Assembly (NCBI RefSeq): GCF_002201475.1
Contig: NZ_CP021422.1
Coordinates: 1,984,001-2,048,000, forward strand
DNA length: 64,000 nt
Reading direction: 5' to 3'
Source of the DNA: Acutalibacter muris
Lineage (GTDB): Bacteria; Bacillota; Clostridia; Oscillospirales; Acutalibacteraceae
This document shows positions 25,639 through 35,129 of this stretch, piece by piece (position 1 is the first letter of the stretch; each line of letters begins with the position of its first letter). The notes under the pieces are model-generated. The model searched no databases, was not told the DNA's origin, and was given only the letters and a program-made list of their open reading frames with translations. A program made the translations under genes and the position numbers.

Positions 25639-26448
25639 TCATTTATCCAAGCTGGCGTGTGACGCCGTCACAACCTCTTTTGCCTTTGGCACGCCCGCAC
25701 AAAGCTCAGGCGAATCAGACCGCTCCAGTAATATCAGGTACTCGATATTCCCCTCCGGCCCCTTCACAGGCGAAAAGTCCAGGCCCAGCACGGAAAATCC
25801 ATTATTAATAGCGAAGCCGGTTATCTTTTCAATGACATCCATATGCACCGCCGGTTCACGAACAACACCTTTTTTGCCTACCTTCTCCCGGCCCGCTTCA
25901 AACTGAGGTTTTATCAGGCAGACGCCCCGGCCCTTCCCAGAGAGAAGCTTGCGTATGGCGGGCAGTACCAATGCAAGGGATATAAACGACACGTCCACCG
26001 AAAAGAAGCCTATATCCTCCGGCACCTGTTCCCGGGATAGATAGCGGGCATTGGTGCGTTCCAGGTTTACCACCCTGGAGTCGTTGCGCAGCTGCCAGGC
26101 AAGCTGTCCATAGCCCACATCAACGGAATACACCCTTTTTGCGCCGTTTTGCAGCATACAATCCGTAAAGCCGCCGGTGGAGGCCCCAATGTCCATGCAG
26201 GTAAGCCCGCAGAGCTCAATCCCGAACGCGGCTATGGCCTTCTCCAGCTTCAACCCGCCCCGGCTCACATACCTGAGCCCGCTGCTCCGGCACTCGACGT
26301 GCGCCTCCTCCGGGTAGAGGTCCCCGGGCTTGTCGGCTTTCTGGTTGTCCACATATACGTCCCCAGCCATGATAAGCGCTTTTGCGCGCTCTCTGCTGGT
26401 GGCAAGTCCCCGGTCCATAACCAGCATATCAAGCCTCTTTCTCGGCAA
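25639..26448 (-). CDS. tlyA: TlyA-family rRNA 2'-O-methyltransferase
   Basis: About 269 residues. An N-terminal S4 RNA-binding domain (RLDMLVMDRGLATSRERAKALI) precedes an FtsJ/RrmJ-type SAM domain (CMDIGASTGGFTDCML, LIKPQFEAG). The family methylates 16S/23S rRNA cytidines and some members are haemolysin-like. I prefer the TTG at 26448, with AGGAGGGAG 9 bases upstream, since it keeps the RLD start of the S4 domain; ATGs at 26478 and 26427 are alternatives. It overlaps the end of dxs by 20 bases. Confidence 0.92.
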   Translation of the reverse strand: MPRKRLDMLVMDRGLATSRERAKALIMAGDVYVDNQKADKPGDLYPEEAHVECRSSGLRYVSRGGLKLEKAIAAFGIELCGLTCMDIGASTGGFTDCMLQNGAKRVYSVDVGYGQLAWQLRNDSRVVNLERTNARYLSREQVPEDIGFFSVDVSFISLALVLPAIRKLLSGKGRGVCLIKPQFEAGREKVGKKGVVREPAVHMDVIEKITGFAINNGFSVLGLDFSPVKGPEGNIEYLILLERSDSPELCAGVPKAKEVVTASHASLDK

Positions 26449-28318
26449 ATTCAGCTCCCTCCTCTTTGTAGTGCTCAAGCACTGTCCTACAGATGCCCCC
26501 TGTACTCAAACCCAGCTGCTCCAATGCTCGGAACATGGGCGCGTGCTTTATAAAGGGCTGGTCTATGGCCCTCAGCACGTACCGGCCGGCAAAGCCGCCC
26601 TCCAGCAGCAGAGCGGCAAAATACTCGCCCACCCCTCCCTGACGTATGCCCTCCTCAAAGAAGAACACCTGAGGGCAGTCAAGGACCTCACTGACAGCGT
26701 CAGCAGCTATCGGTATCACCCTGTTGAGCTTCAGCAGCTTCACATCTATGCCCCGGGCCCCGAGCTTGTCCGCAGCTTCGGCTGCGAAAGAAAACAGCCT
26801 ACCATAGGTGACGATACATATCTCAGCGCTGTGGCTGCCGTATACAAAGTAGGACTCCGTGCCGCTATGGAAGTATACGGGCTTATATAACTCCCTTCCA
26901 CGGGGATAGCGTATGGCGCAAAGACCTCGGCCCTTCTCTGCCAAATACGCCGTCTGCTCTCTAAGCTCCCCAAAATAGGCGGGCGAATAGAGTGTCACCC
27001 CAGGTACCGTCCTGAGAAAGGCCACATCGAACAGCCCCTGGTGGGTCATGCCGTCCTCGCCCACAATACCCGCCCGGTCTATCGCCAATAAAACCTTGAC
27101 CTTTTGGAGAGCAACGTCGTGTATCAGCTGGTCATAGCACCTCTGCAAAAAGGTGGAGTATACGGCAAACACCGGCAGCATCCCCCCCGCCGCCAACCCT
27201 CCGGCAAAGGTCACGGCGTGTTCCTCCGCGATGCCCACGTCGTAAAAGCGTCCCTTGAACTGCTGACGGAAACCCGCCAGCCCCGTGCCCTCGGCCATGG
27301 CGGCGGTGATGGCGCATATTTTCTCGTCCTTCTCCGCCAGCCTGCACAGAGTTTGACCGAACACGTCGGAAAAGGTCTGGGCCTTCTCCCCTGGGTCACC
27401 GGTGTCCACGTTAAAACCGGATATCCCATGGTACAAGGTAGGCGACTGTTCGGCGTACTGGTACCCCTTGCCCTTATAGGTGCGCACATGGATAAGCACA
27501 GGCTTTTTCAGCAGCTTCGCGGCCTCCAGGGTCTCAGAAAGCTCCTTTATATTGTGGCCGTCAAAGGGACCATAATAGGCAAAGCCCAGATCGCTGAAAA
27601 TAGTGGAGTTATAAAGCAGCTTTTTGATATTGCTCTTGGCTCGGCGCATGAGCCTTGCAATGGGCTTACCCACCAGCGGCACACGCCCAAGCGCGTCCTC
27701 GACGCTGCTCTTTGCCTTGATATAGCCGGGCTTTGTGCGCATATATGTCAGGTATCTCGCCAGGGACCCCACGTTTTTGGAAATAGACATGGTATTGTCG
27801 TTTAGTATCACGATAAGATTGCGCCGGAACTGCCCGGCATTATTTAGTCCCTCAAAGGCCAGACCCCCGGTAAGGGCTCCGTCGCCAATGACGGCCACCA
27901 CCCGGCTGTCATCCTCCTGTAGACGGCAGGCTTCTGAAAGGCCCAGGGCCGAGGAAATAGAAGCGCTGCTGTGGCCGCTGGTAAAACTATCACATGGGCT
28001 CTCCTCTCGGTTAGGAAAGCCGGAGAGCCCCCCCTCCCGGCGCAGTGTGGAAAACTTCGAATAGCGCCCGGTGAGAAGCTTATAGGGGTAACTCTGGTGG
28101 CCCACGTCCCAAACGATGGAGTCCTTGGGCGGCGAAAAAGTCAGGCACAGGGCCACGGTCAGCTCCACTACCCCAAGGTTCGAGGCCAGGTGCCCGCCGT
28201 TGTCGGACACCGTTCGGATTATGACCTCCCGCATCTCCTCACAGAGCGTCTCCAGTTCCTGGCGGCTCAGCTGCCGAAGGTCCTGGGGCGAGCGGATTTT
28301 TTCCAGAATTTTACCCAT
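26429..28318 (-). CDS. dxs: 1-deoxy-D-xylulose-5-phosphate synthase
   Basis: A 629-residue thiamine-pyrophosphate enzyme that starts the MEP isoprenoid pathway. Visible motifs are WDVGHQSYPYKLLTGR, the TPP-binding GDGALTGGLAFEGLNNAG, GHNIKEL, DVGIAEEHAVTFAGGLA with the catalytic Glu, and IRYPRG near the C-terminus. Length is normal. Its cofactor is the product of the thiamine operon at the left of the window. Confidence 0.97.
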   Translation of the reverse strand: MGKILEKIRSPQDLRQLSRQELETLCEEMREVIIRTVSDNGGHLASNLGVVELTVALCLTFSPPKDSIVWDVGHQSYPYKLLTGRYSKFSTLRREGGLSGFPNREESPCDSFTSGHSSASISSALGLSEACRLQEDDSRVVAVIGDGALTGGLAFEGLNNAGQFRRNLIVILNDNTMSISKNVGSLARYLTYMRTKPGYIKAKSSVEDALGRVPLVGKPIARLMRRAKSNIKKLLYNSTIFSDLGFAYYGPFDGHNIKELSETLEAAKLLKKPVLIHVRTYKGKGYQYAEQSPTLYHGISGFNVDTGDPGEKAQTFSDVFGQTLCRLAEKDEKICAITAAMAEGTGLAGFRQQFKGRFYDVGIAEEHAVTFAGGLAAGGMLPVFAVYSTFLQRCYDQLIHDVALQKVKVLLAIDRAGIVGEDGMTHQGLFDVAFLRTVPGVTLYSPAYFGELREQTAYLAEKGRGLCAIRYPRGRELYKPVYFHSGTESYFVYGSHSAEICIVTYGRLFSFAAEAADKLGARGIDVKLLKLNRVIPIAADAVSEVLDCPQVFFFEEGIRQGGVGEYFAALLLEGGFAGRYVLRAIDQPFIKHAPMFRALEQLGLSTGGICRTVLEHYKEEGAEFAEKEA

Positions 28319-28361
28319 AACTGCGCCATACGGCCCGGGACGCCCGGCCGCTCCTTTCCCT

Positions 28362-29222
28362 TTAGTTTCTGCCTATGCCGTTTTGCAGCTTTGCCGCAGT
28401 GACGGTGTTCTGCATAAGCATAGCGATGGTCATCGGCCCTACCCCTCCGGGGACAGGGGTTATGCACCCGGCTATTTTCTCTGCCTCGGCAAATACCACA
28501 TCGCCGCAAAGCTTTCCGTTTTCATCCCGGTTCATGCCCACGTCTATCACCGCCGCTCCGGGCTTTATCATGTCCCCGGTAACAAAACCGGCCTTGCCCA
28601 CCGCTGAAACCAGGATATCCGCCCTGCGGCAGATATCGGAGAGTTCCCTGGTCCTGCTATGGCATACAGTGACCGTGCCGTTATTCTGCATAAGGAGCAT
28701 TGCCATAGGCTTGCCCACAATGTCGCTGCGGCCTATCACCACGCAATCCTTCCCAGCAATCTCCACTCCCGCAGAGTGCAGCAGCTCGATGACCCCTGCC
28801 GGGGTACACGGCAGAAAGATCTGCCTGCCTTGCATAAGCTTGCCCACATTATAAGGGTGGAACGCGTCCACGTCCTTCTGCGGGTCTATGGCCTCCACCA
28901 GCGCGGATTCCTCCAGCCCCTTTGGCAGCGGAGACTGAACTAGTATGCCGCTTATCTTCGGTTTCTTATTCAGCCGATCCACCAGGGCCAGCAACTCCTC
29001 CTGAGTGGTCTCCTCCGGCAGGGCATACTCCTCCGAGTATATACCCGTCTCTTGACAGGCCTTCTTCTTGTTGTTTACATAAACCCTAGAGGCCGGGTCG
29101 CTGCCAACTATCACCACCGCAAGGCCTGGAACAATGCCTCTCTCCTTCAGCGCGGCAGTTTCCTCAGCAGCCCTGGCTTTCACCTTGGCCGCAACGGCCT
29201 TTCCGTCTATGCGCAGAGCCAT
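28362..29222 (-). CDS. folD: Methylenetetrahydrofolate dehydrogenase/cyclohydrolase FolD
   Basis: A 286-residue bifunctional folate enzyme. It has VGSDPASRVYVNNKKKAC with the catalytic Lys, ILVQSPLPKG, the NADP site VVIGRSDIVGKPMAMLL, and the C-terminal PVPGGVGPMTIAML. The start at 29222 has GAGGGTGAG upstream. Together with fhs (35116) it gives the C1-tetrahydrofolate route from formate to methylene-THF. Confidence 0.97.
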   Translation of the reverse strand: MALRIDGKAVAAKVKARAAEETAALKERGIVPGLAVVIVGSDPASRVYVNNKKKACQETGIYSEEYALPEETTQEELLALVDRLNKKPKISGILVQSPLPKGLEESALVEAIDPQKDVDAFHPYNVGKLMQGRQIFLPCTPAGVIELLHSAGVEIAGKDCVVIGRSDIVGKPMAMLLMQNNGTVTVCHSRTRELSDICRRADILVSAVGKAGFVTGDMIKPGAAVIDVGMNRDENGKLCGDVVFAEAEKIAGCITPVPGGVGPMTIAMLMQNTVTAAKLQNGIGRN

Positions 29223-29226
29223 GCTC

Positions 29227-30240
29227 TCACCCTCTTTCCTTTTCCTTTTTATCCTTCTTCTTGGCTTTATCCGGCTTTTCCCGGTTCTCGCTTTCGTTCT
29301 CCTCCTTCTTATCCCCGGTCTCCTCAAAGGGCGGAAGGTCTCCGAAAATGGTGCTGGCCTGCAAGGAGGGATCCACCTCTGCCTTTATCAGCCCCACCGA
29401 CTCCATCACATGCCTGTTGCCGCAGCCGGAGAGGTCGTTCCTATTGCGGAACACTATGAGCAGTATTACTCCCACCAGCACACAGCCCGCCGCCACCAGC
29501 TGGGACGTCTTGGGTCCCCCCGGGAACAGCACAAGGCTGTCCGTGCGGGTGCCCTCAATAAAGAAGCGCACCACGCCGTACCAGATAAGGTACAGAATAA
29601 AGGTCTGTCCGTCATACCGCCGGTACTTTCTTGTGAAGATATGCAGCAGCACAAATCCCAGGAGACACAAGAGAGATTCATACAAAAAGCAGGGGTGCAC
29701 GGCCACGCCGCCGGTATTGTCGCTCACCATGCCCCAGGGCAGATCCGTGGGCCCGCCGAAGCACTCTTGGTTCACGAAGTTTCCCCAGCGGCCCACACCC
29801 TGGCCGATAAGAAAGCCAAGGCAGGCTATATCAAGCACCGCCGGCACCCGAAGCCCACGCCATTTGGCCACAAGGCCGCCGATAAGCAGAGCGCCTATAA
29901 CGCCGCCGTATATGGCAATTCCACCATCATGTATCTTGAGGATATCTATCGGGTTTTCAAAATACCTATTATGGCCCGTGCTGTCATAATAGAACACCAC
30001 ATAATAGAGTCTGGCGAAAACAATTCCGCCAATGGTGCCGGCTATCACCGCATCAATAAGCTTGTCCATGCTGATATTCATTTTCTTTACGCTCCGCCAG
30101 GCATACAGCACCGCCAGCAGATATCCCAAGGCAATTATCACCCCATACCAGCGAATGCTATAGCTCTCAGTAAGCGTAAGCGCCACCTCGTTGACCTTGA
30201 CGCTTATCCCCATTCCGGGAAATTCAACAATGTGCTCCAC
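29227..30240 (-). CDS. lgt: Prolipoprotein diacylglyceryl transferase
   Basis: A 337-residue membrane enzyme with about seven helices. Family signatures are YGVIIALGYLLAVLYA, GGIAIYGGVIGALL, and GQGVGRWGNFVNQECFGGPT with the catalytic Arg. It attaches diacylglycerol to the lipobox Cys of prelipoproteins. The last ~40 residues are an unusual charged Lys/Glu tail (EENESENREKPDKAKKKDKK) that is likely cytosolic. Confidence 0.96.
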   Translation of the reverse strand: MEHIVEFPGMGISVKVNEVALTLTESYSIRWYGVIIALGYLLAVLYAWRSVKKMNISMDKLIDAVIAGTIGGIVFARLYYVVFYYDSTGHNRYFENPIDILKIHDGGIAIYGGVIGALLIGGLVAKWRGLRVPAVLDIACLGFLIGQGVGRWGNFVNQECFGGPTDLPWGMVSDNTGGVAVHPCFLYESLLCLLGFVLLHIFTRKYRRYDGQTFILYLIWYGVVRFFIEGTRTDSLVLFPGGPKTSQLVAAGCVLVGVILLIVFRNRNDLSGCGNRHVMESVGLIKAEVDPSLQASTIFGDLPPFEETGDKKEENESENREKPDKAKKKDKKEKERG

Positions 30241-30267
30241 CTGATAAACCCATCCTTTCTCTAAAGG

Positions 30268-31542
30268 CTATATTGGCCATATCACCGACAGCACGCTGCG
30301 GTCGTCGCGTAGTGTCTCCAGCTTTTGACGGACCTGTGGCAGCGTAAGCCCGGCCAGCGCGTCAATGTAGGTAAAGAGCTCCATGCCCTTAAAGGCAAAA
30401 TCAATGACCCAGCTGGCTATCCCCGCCGCATGGTTCAAGGCTGAGATACTCTCACCATACAAGCTTCGCTTGGCCCATCGGAAATCTTCTTCTGTGATCC
30501 CCTCTTTTTGAAGCCTTGCCACCTCGCTGCGGATAAGTTCCGCGGCCGCCTCTGGGTCCCTGGATTCTCCGCCGAACATGACTGTAGCATAGCCGGAGCC
30601 TTCAAAATAATCCCGGCTAAAGCTGGCCTCGTTTATCAGTCCCCCGTCTAAAAGCTTACGGAACATCGGCGAGGCGTCGGAGGCCAATATAGCCAGAAGA
30701 GCGCTCATAGCCGCCATGTCTGTTTCTTTGCGGGGCTTTTTTGCGTCCTCTTTATAGCCGAACTGGAAGACTGGCATAGCTACCGACAGCTTCTGCTCTA
30801 TAAATGGCCGGACAACGGTATCCGGCTCTTTTGGGAATACCCTCTTTACGCTTATAAGCGGGGAGGGCTTCAGCATTTCGTCACAGACAGTAATTACCTT
30901 ATCCACATCAAATTTTCCGGAGAGCACCAGGGCCATATTATTTAGATTATAGAAAGTATTATAACAGCGGTACAGGTGTTCAGGGGTAATCTCAGCTATA
31001 CTCTCTATGGTTCCGGCCGCGTCCTTGCGCACAGGGTGGCTGTGGTACATGGCTTGAAGATAATTAAAGAACACTCTCCATCCGGGAAGATCCTCATACA
31101 TCTTTATCTCCTGCCCAATTATCCCCTGCTCCTTCGCCACGGTTTCCTCTGTGAAATATGGCGACTGCACAAAGTCCAGCAGTATGCGCAGTGAATCGTA
31201 CAGCCTATCCGTGCAGGAGAACACGTAGCAGGTGGACTCAAAGCCCGTAAAGGCGTTGGCGTTGGCGCCGGTCTCGGCATAGCGCGCAAAGGCGTCGCCG
31301 TCCTCGCTTTCAAACAGCTTGTGCTCAAGATAGTGGGCAATACCCTCGGGGAAGGTCTCCGCCGAAGCCTCGTCACTGCGCTGGAAACAGTTGTCAATAG
31401 AGCCGTACTTTGTTCCAAACACCGCCCGGGTGCTCCGGCCGTTTTCCTTGGGGTACAGATAGATATCCAGCCCCGAAGGGTGACGGCCCTTATAGTAAAA
31501 GTCGCCGGTCCGCGCACTCTCAACCCTTTTCAGCTCCATCAC
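30268..31542 (-). CDS. yfmH: M16 peptidase YfmH, EF-P 5-aminopentanol modification-associated
   Basis: A 424-residue inverzincin. The zinc site HYLEH (residues ~70-74) and the distal Glu in the second half of the N-lobe (EEGIIGQEIKMYED-like segment, EQGIIGQEIKMYEDLP) are present, so this is the catalytic partner. It overlaps yfmF by 4 bases. In Bacillus, YfmH and YfmF are associated with the 5-aminopentanol modification of elongation factor P; that role here is by homology. Confidence 0.9.
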   Translation of the reverse strand: MMELKRVESARTGDFYYKGRHPSGLDIYLYPKENGRSTRAVFGTKYGSIDNCFQRSDEASAETFPEGIAHYLEHKLFESEDGDAFARYAETGANANAFTGFESTCYVFSCTDRLYDSLRILLDFVQSPYFTEETVAKEQGIIGQEIKMYEDLPGWRVFFNYLQAMYHSHPVRKDAAGTIESIAEITPEHLYRCYNTFYNLNNMALVLSGKFDVDKVITVCDEMLKPSPLISVKRVFPKEPDTVVRPFIEQKLSVAMPVFQFGYKEDAKKPRKETDMAAMSALLAILASDASPMFRKLLDGGLINEASFSRDYFEGSGYATVMFGGESRDPEAAAELIRSEVARLQKEGITEEDFRWAKRSLYGESISALNHAAGIASWVIDFAFKGMELFTYIDALAGLTLPQVRQKLETLRDDRSVLSVIWPI

Positions 31543-32795
31543 TCCCCGCCTCCCTTCAGCTTGTAGATGACCGCCGGTTCAAGGCGGTTCGCGGCCTCCA
31601 CCACGTCCTCCACGGTGTACTCCATCAGAAGGTCCGCCGCCCGCTCCGGCGACAGGTCCGGCTGATCAAAGGCACGGCCCAAATACCAGCCCTCCACCCT
31701 GTGAAGGGTATCCCGCACCGAACGCAGGCTGTTGCGCATATAGAGCTTTGCGTACTCCAGCTCCTCCTTCGTGACCTCGCCCCTCTGCAGGGCGGTAAGC
31801 TGGGCCAGTATGGCCTCCTCTGTCCGCTCAAGGTTTTCGGTCTCCACTCCGCTCTCAATAAACAGCGCGTTATTGACCCACGAGAAGGTGCTGTCGCAAT
31901 AGTAGCAAAGGCCCTGTTTCTCCCTGACGTTCTGGAACAGCTTGGAACTGGTGGGCTCACCCAGCACAGCGCTCATCAGCTGGAACAGCAGCCGCTCCTC
32001 TTTGGGGACCTTGGCCCGGAAAGCCATGGCCAGCTTTGATTGGGAAACAGGCTGGCGCTCGGTAACCCTCCGCAGCTCCGGCGGCTCATAGGCCACCTGA
32101 CCCAGCTTATAGGCATGACCTACTTTGGAAAACCTTTCCCTGATAGCTTCCACGTCGGGCCGGCAGTCGCCCAGGGCGAATATCTCGAACCTGGCGTTCT
32201 CCAGCAGTTCCTCCCAAGCCCCTTTCAGCTCCTCACAGGTCAAGGCCTCTATCTCCTCCCTACTGCCCAAGCGGTCCAGACCTGCGGGCCTGCCCTCAAA
32301 AAGCAGCTCGTGGCATCGCTGGTGGGCATATATCATCTTGTCGCTGAACTCCGCGTCCTTCTGCTCCAGCTGCTGCCGCTTCTCCTGGGTAAAGCCGTCC
32401 AGGGGGAACAAGCCGTCCTCCTCCTTCAGCGGGTCAAAAAGCACGCTGAATAAGAGGCCTGTCAGCTTTTGAAACATATCCTCTCCGTCAAGGGCATACC
32501 GGCTGGCTATGCCCCCCACGGACAGCCCCAGGGCCTGATACTCCCCTATCTTCTGCACCCCCGAGCCCAGGCTCGCCCCATAGAGCTCCGCAAGCCGGCG
32601 GCCCAGCGCGGTGTAGTCCGGGTACTCCCGGGTGGCACGGCTCACAAGGGCGGGCAGCAGGGCATACTTCGCCGCCGTGGCCTTGTCAATCGGCAAAAGC
32701 ATATTCACAGACACCCGCATGGTCTTGAAGCTGGGGTCTATAAAGCTTTTCAGCACAACGGTCTCGCTGATGGGACAGGTCATGATCTCGCTCAT
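31539..32795 (-). CDS. yfmF: M16 family protein YfmF, non-catalytic partner of YfmH
   Basis: A 418-residue M16-fold protein without an HxxEH zinc motif; the corresponding region reads YTALGRRLAELYGASL. It keeps the C-terminal core (FRAKVPKEERLLFQLMSAVLG, FQNVREKQGLCYYCDS). Such inactive halves pair with an active M16 subunit, here YfmH. It has its own promoter upstream. Confidence 0.9.
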   Translation of the reverse strand: MSEIMTCPISETVVLKSFIDPSFKTMRVSVNMLLPIDKATAAKYALLPALVSRATREYPDYTALGRRLAELYGASLGSGVQKIGEYQALGLSVGGIASRYALDGEDMFQKLTGLLFSVLFDPLKEEDGLFPLDGFTQEKRQQLEQKDAEFSDKMIYAHQRCHELLFEGRPAGLDRLGSREEIEALTCEELKGAWEELLENARFEIFALGDCRPDVEAIRERFSKVGHAYKLGQVAYEPPELRRVTERQPVSQSKLAMAFRAKVPKEERLLFQLMSAVLGEPTSSKLFQNVREKQGLCYYCDSTFSWVNNALFIESGVETENLERTEEAILAQLTALQRGEVTKEELEYAKLYMRNSLRSVRDTLHRVEGWYLGRAFDQPDLSPERAADLLMEYTVEDVVEAANRLEPAVIYKLKGGGE

Positions 32796-32847
32796 CCAAA
32801 CGCTTCCTTATTCTCAGATTATACGGCGGTTATACACCATAATGTAT

Positions 32848-32876
32848 ATTATACCACAGATATGGGAAAATGAAAA
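32848..32876 (-). promoter_or_regulatory. Promoter ahead of yfmF
   Basis: On the minus strand TTTTCA (32871-32876) and TATAAT (32848-32853) are 17 bp apart in the 88-bp gap between upp and yfmF. It splits the long run into an upstream fhs-upp part and a yfmF-recN part. Confidence 0.6.
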
Positions 32877-32883
32877 GCCCCGT

Positions 32884-33522
32884 TTACAGTGTACCGAAAA
32901 TCCTGTCCCCTGCGTCCCCCAACCCCGGCAGGATATAGCCGTTCTCGTTGAGCTTCTCGTCCACCGCCGCGCAGTATATCTGCACATCCGGGTGGGTCTT
33001 TGTCAGGACCTCCAGGCCCTCAGGGGCGGCGATTATGCACAGGAACTTGATGCTCTTTGGGTGGCTGCGCTTCACAAGGGTGATGGCGTCCATGGCCGAG
33101 CCGCCGGTGGCCAGCATGGGGTCCAGCACGATAACGTCCCTCTCGGTGATGTCCTGGGGCAGCTTATTATAGTATTCCACCGGCTTCAGTGTGTCGTGGT
33201 CCCGATATAGCCCAATATGCCCAACCTTTGCAGAGGGCACCAGGTTCAGCATACCGTCCACCATGCCCAGGCCCGCCCGGAGTATTGGCACAAAGGCCAG
33301 CTTGCGCCCGGCTATCACCTTGGTGGTGGTCTTCTGCATGGGGGTCACCGTCTCTACGTCCATAAGGGGCAGGTCCCGAGTGGCCTCATAGCACATGAGG
33401 GTGGCTATCTCGCTGACAAGCTCCCTGAACTCCTTGGTGCCCGTGTCAACACTTCGCAGGAAGGTCAGCTTGTGCTGGATGAGCGGGTGGTCCATAACAA
33501 AAACATTATCATAACTTTTCAT
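32884..33522 (-). CDS. upp: Uracil phosphoribosyltransferase
   Basis: A 212-residue PRTase converting uracil and PRPP to UMP. The PRPP-binding motif is [18 protein letters not shown] and the C-terminal uracil-binding region is [16 protein letters not shown]. Length and both ends match the family. Confidence 0.97.
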   Translation of the reverse strand: MKSYDNVFVMDHPLIQHKLTFLRSVDTGTKEFRELVSEIATLMCYEATRDLPLMDVETVTPMQKTTTKVIAGRKLAFVPILRAGLGMVDGMLNLVPSAKVGHIGLYRDHDTLKPVEYYNKLPQDITERDVIVLDPMLATGGSAMDAITLVKRSHPKSIKFLCIIAAPEGLEVLTKTHPDVQIYCAAVDEKLNENGYILPGLGDAGDRIFGTL

Positions 33523-33535
33523 GGTATTTTCTCCT

Positions 33536-33982
33536 TTATAATCTTCCGGCTTCGATGTCCGCTATCTGCCCCACCCGGCGGGCGTGGCGGCCGCCCTCAA
33601 AATCCGTATTGATAAATTTGTCAAGTATTTTCACCGCTGTCCCGCCGTCCACCACCTTGCCGCCCATGCACAGGATATTGGCGTTGTTATCCTTGCGGGT
33701 AAGCTCCGCGCAGAGCTCGTTGGTAACAACGGCGGCACGTATGCCCACCACCTTGTTGGCGGCAATGGAGATGCCTATACCCGTGGAGCACACCAGCACC
33801 CCCAGATCGGCATCACCGCCGGACACGTCCTTCGCCACCTTTAGGGCTATAAGCGGATAATCCACCGAGTCCGTGCTGTGGGTGCCAAAGTCCACATACT
33901 CTATACCCTTCTCTTTCAAATACGCCCTAATACTCTCCAGGACCTCAAAGCCCCCGTGGTCACAGCCTACCGCAAGTTTCAT
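33536..33982 (-). CDS. rpiB: Ribose-5-phosphate isomerase B
   Basis: A 148-residue RpiB/LacAB-family isomerase. It starts [15 protein letters not shown] and carries the active-site segment [22 protein letters not shown] with the catalytic Cys. It overlaps the tsaB stop by 4 bases and precedes upp by 13 bp; pairing with upp suits PRPP and pentose use. Confidence 0.96.
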   Translation of the reverse strand: MKLAVGCDHGGFEVLESIRAYLKEKGIEYVDFGTHSTDSVDYPLIALKVAKDVSGGDADLGVLVCSTGIGISIAANKVVGIRAAVVTNELCAELTRKDNNANILCMGGKVVDGGTAVKILDKFINTDFEGGRHARRVGQIADIEAGRL

Positions 33983-34680
33983 TTTACATCCTCCCTATTC
34001 ATCTGTTTTGCTTTCAGTTCCCTCTCCGCCTGGGGCATACGCAGGTATGCGGGCATCAATTCGCCCGCCGTGACCCACTGCCGTTCCCCTGCCAGCAGCG
34101 CCACGCTGCCGGCACGCTGGAAACGCACCGGTTCCGGGGCCAGCCTTGCGCCCCACGCGGCGAACTCCTTATAGCACACCTGCGCGCCGTCTCCGAAAAG
34201 CACCAGCCGTTCACCATAGCTCCGGCACTCCCGGCTCAGCTCCTCAAGGGATATGGCGCGGTCCTCTGTCAGTCGGGCAAGGCCGGTATCTTCCACCTCA
34301 AAAAGCGCATTGTAGACCTGACCGCAGCGGGCATCCATAGCCGCGCATATAATGCTGCCCACAAGGCCAGCGCCGCCATAGGCGATCCCCTCCAAGGTTG
34401 AAATACCGCAGCAGGCAGTATTGTTCGGCAAGGCCATACCCTTTACACACGCTACGCCAATGCGCACTCCTGTAAAGGAGCCAGGCCCGTTGGCAACGGC
34501 AATGCAGTCCAGGTCCCGTACCTTCAAGCTGAGATTTGCCAACAACGACTTCACCATGGGCAGAAGGGTCTGGCTGTGGGTTTGCTTGGTGTTCACAAAA
34601 AATTCCCCCAGCAGCCGCCCGTCCTGCACAACGGCGGCCGAAGCCGGCCCCGCAGAGGATTCTATCCCCAGAATAAGCAT
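33979..34680 (-). CDS. tsaB: tRNA threonylcarbamoyladenosine protein TsaB
   Basis: A 233-residue ASKHA-fold protein. LILGIESSAGPASAAVV at the N-terminus and VANGPGSFTGVRIGVACVKG are the YeaZ/TsaB signatures. It scaffolds TsaD in t6A synthesis. Its start overlaps the end of tsaE by one base. Confidence 0.95.
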   Translation of the reverse strand: MLILGIESSAGPASAAVVQDGRLLGEFFVNTKQTHSQTLLPMVKSLLANLSLKVRDLDCIAVANGPGSFTGVRIGVACVKGMALPNNTACCGISTLEGIAYGGAGLVGSIICAAMDARCGQVYNALFEVEDTGLARLTEDRAISLEELSRECRSYGERLVLFGDGAQVCYKEFAAWGARLAPEPVRFQRAGSVALLAGERQWVTAGELMPAYLRMPQAERELKAKQMNREDVK

Positions 34681-35129
34681 TAAAGCTCCCCCCTCCAGCC
34701 TCTAATAGTGATCATGCGCTGTGTCTCAGCGTCCCCAGGGCATATGTCTATAAATATCGTGCCCTCCGGCAGCGCGCCTTCTATATTCTCGCTCCACTCA
34801 ATAGCCAGCACCCGGTCGGCGTCCAGATAGTCGAAAAAGCCGGTGGAGTAGAGGCTTTCCCAGGTATCTATGCGGTACATATCAAAATGCTCCAGGGTGA
34901 GCCTGCCCCTATACTCGTTCACTATGGCGAAGGTGGGGCTGCTTGCCACGTCCCCGGCCCCAAGGCCTATGGCCAAGCCTCGGGTAAAGGCGGTCTTTCC
35001 CGCCCCCATGCCACCTGTAAAGGCGATGACCTCACCACCCTTGAGCCTGCGGGCAAGGCGCTCCCCAAGGGCCTGGGTTTCGCCCGGCGAATTTGTCGTA
35101 AAGCAAAACTCCTTGTCAGAACAGCCCAT
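34680..35129 (-). CDS. tsaE: tRNA threonylcarbamoyladenosine ATPase TsaE
   Basis: A 149-residue P-loop ATPase. Walker A is [15 protein letters not shown], followed by [11 protein letters not shown] and EHFDMYRI, all TsaE/YjeE hallmarks. It works with TsaB and TsaD. The start overlaps the end of fhs by 14 bases. Confidence 0.96.
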   Translation of the reverse strand: MGCSDKEFCFTTNSPGETQALGERLARRLKGGEVIAFTGGMGAGKTAFTRGLAIGLGAGDVASSPTFAIVNEYRGRLTLEHFDMYRIDTWESLYSTGFFDYLDADRVLAIEWSENIEGALPEGTIFIDICPGDAETQRMITIRGWRGEL

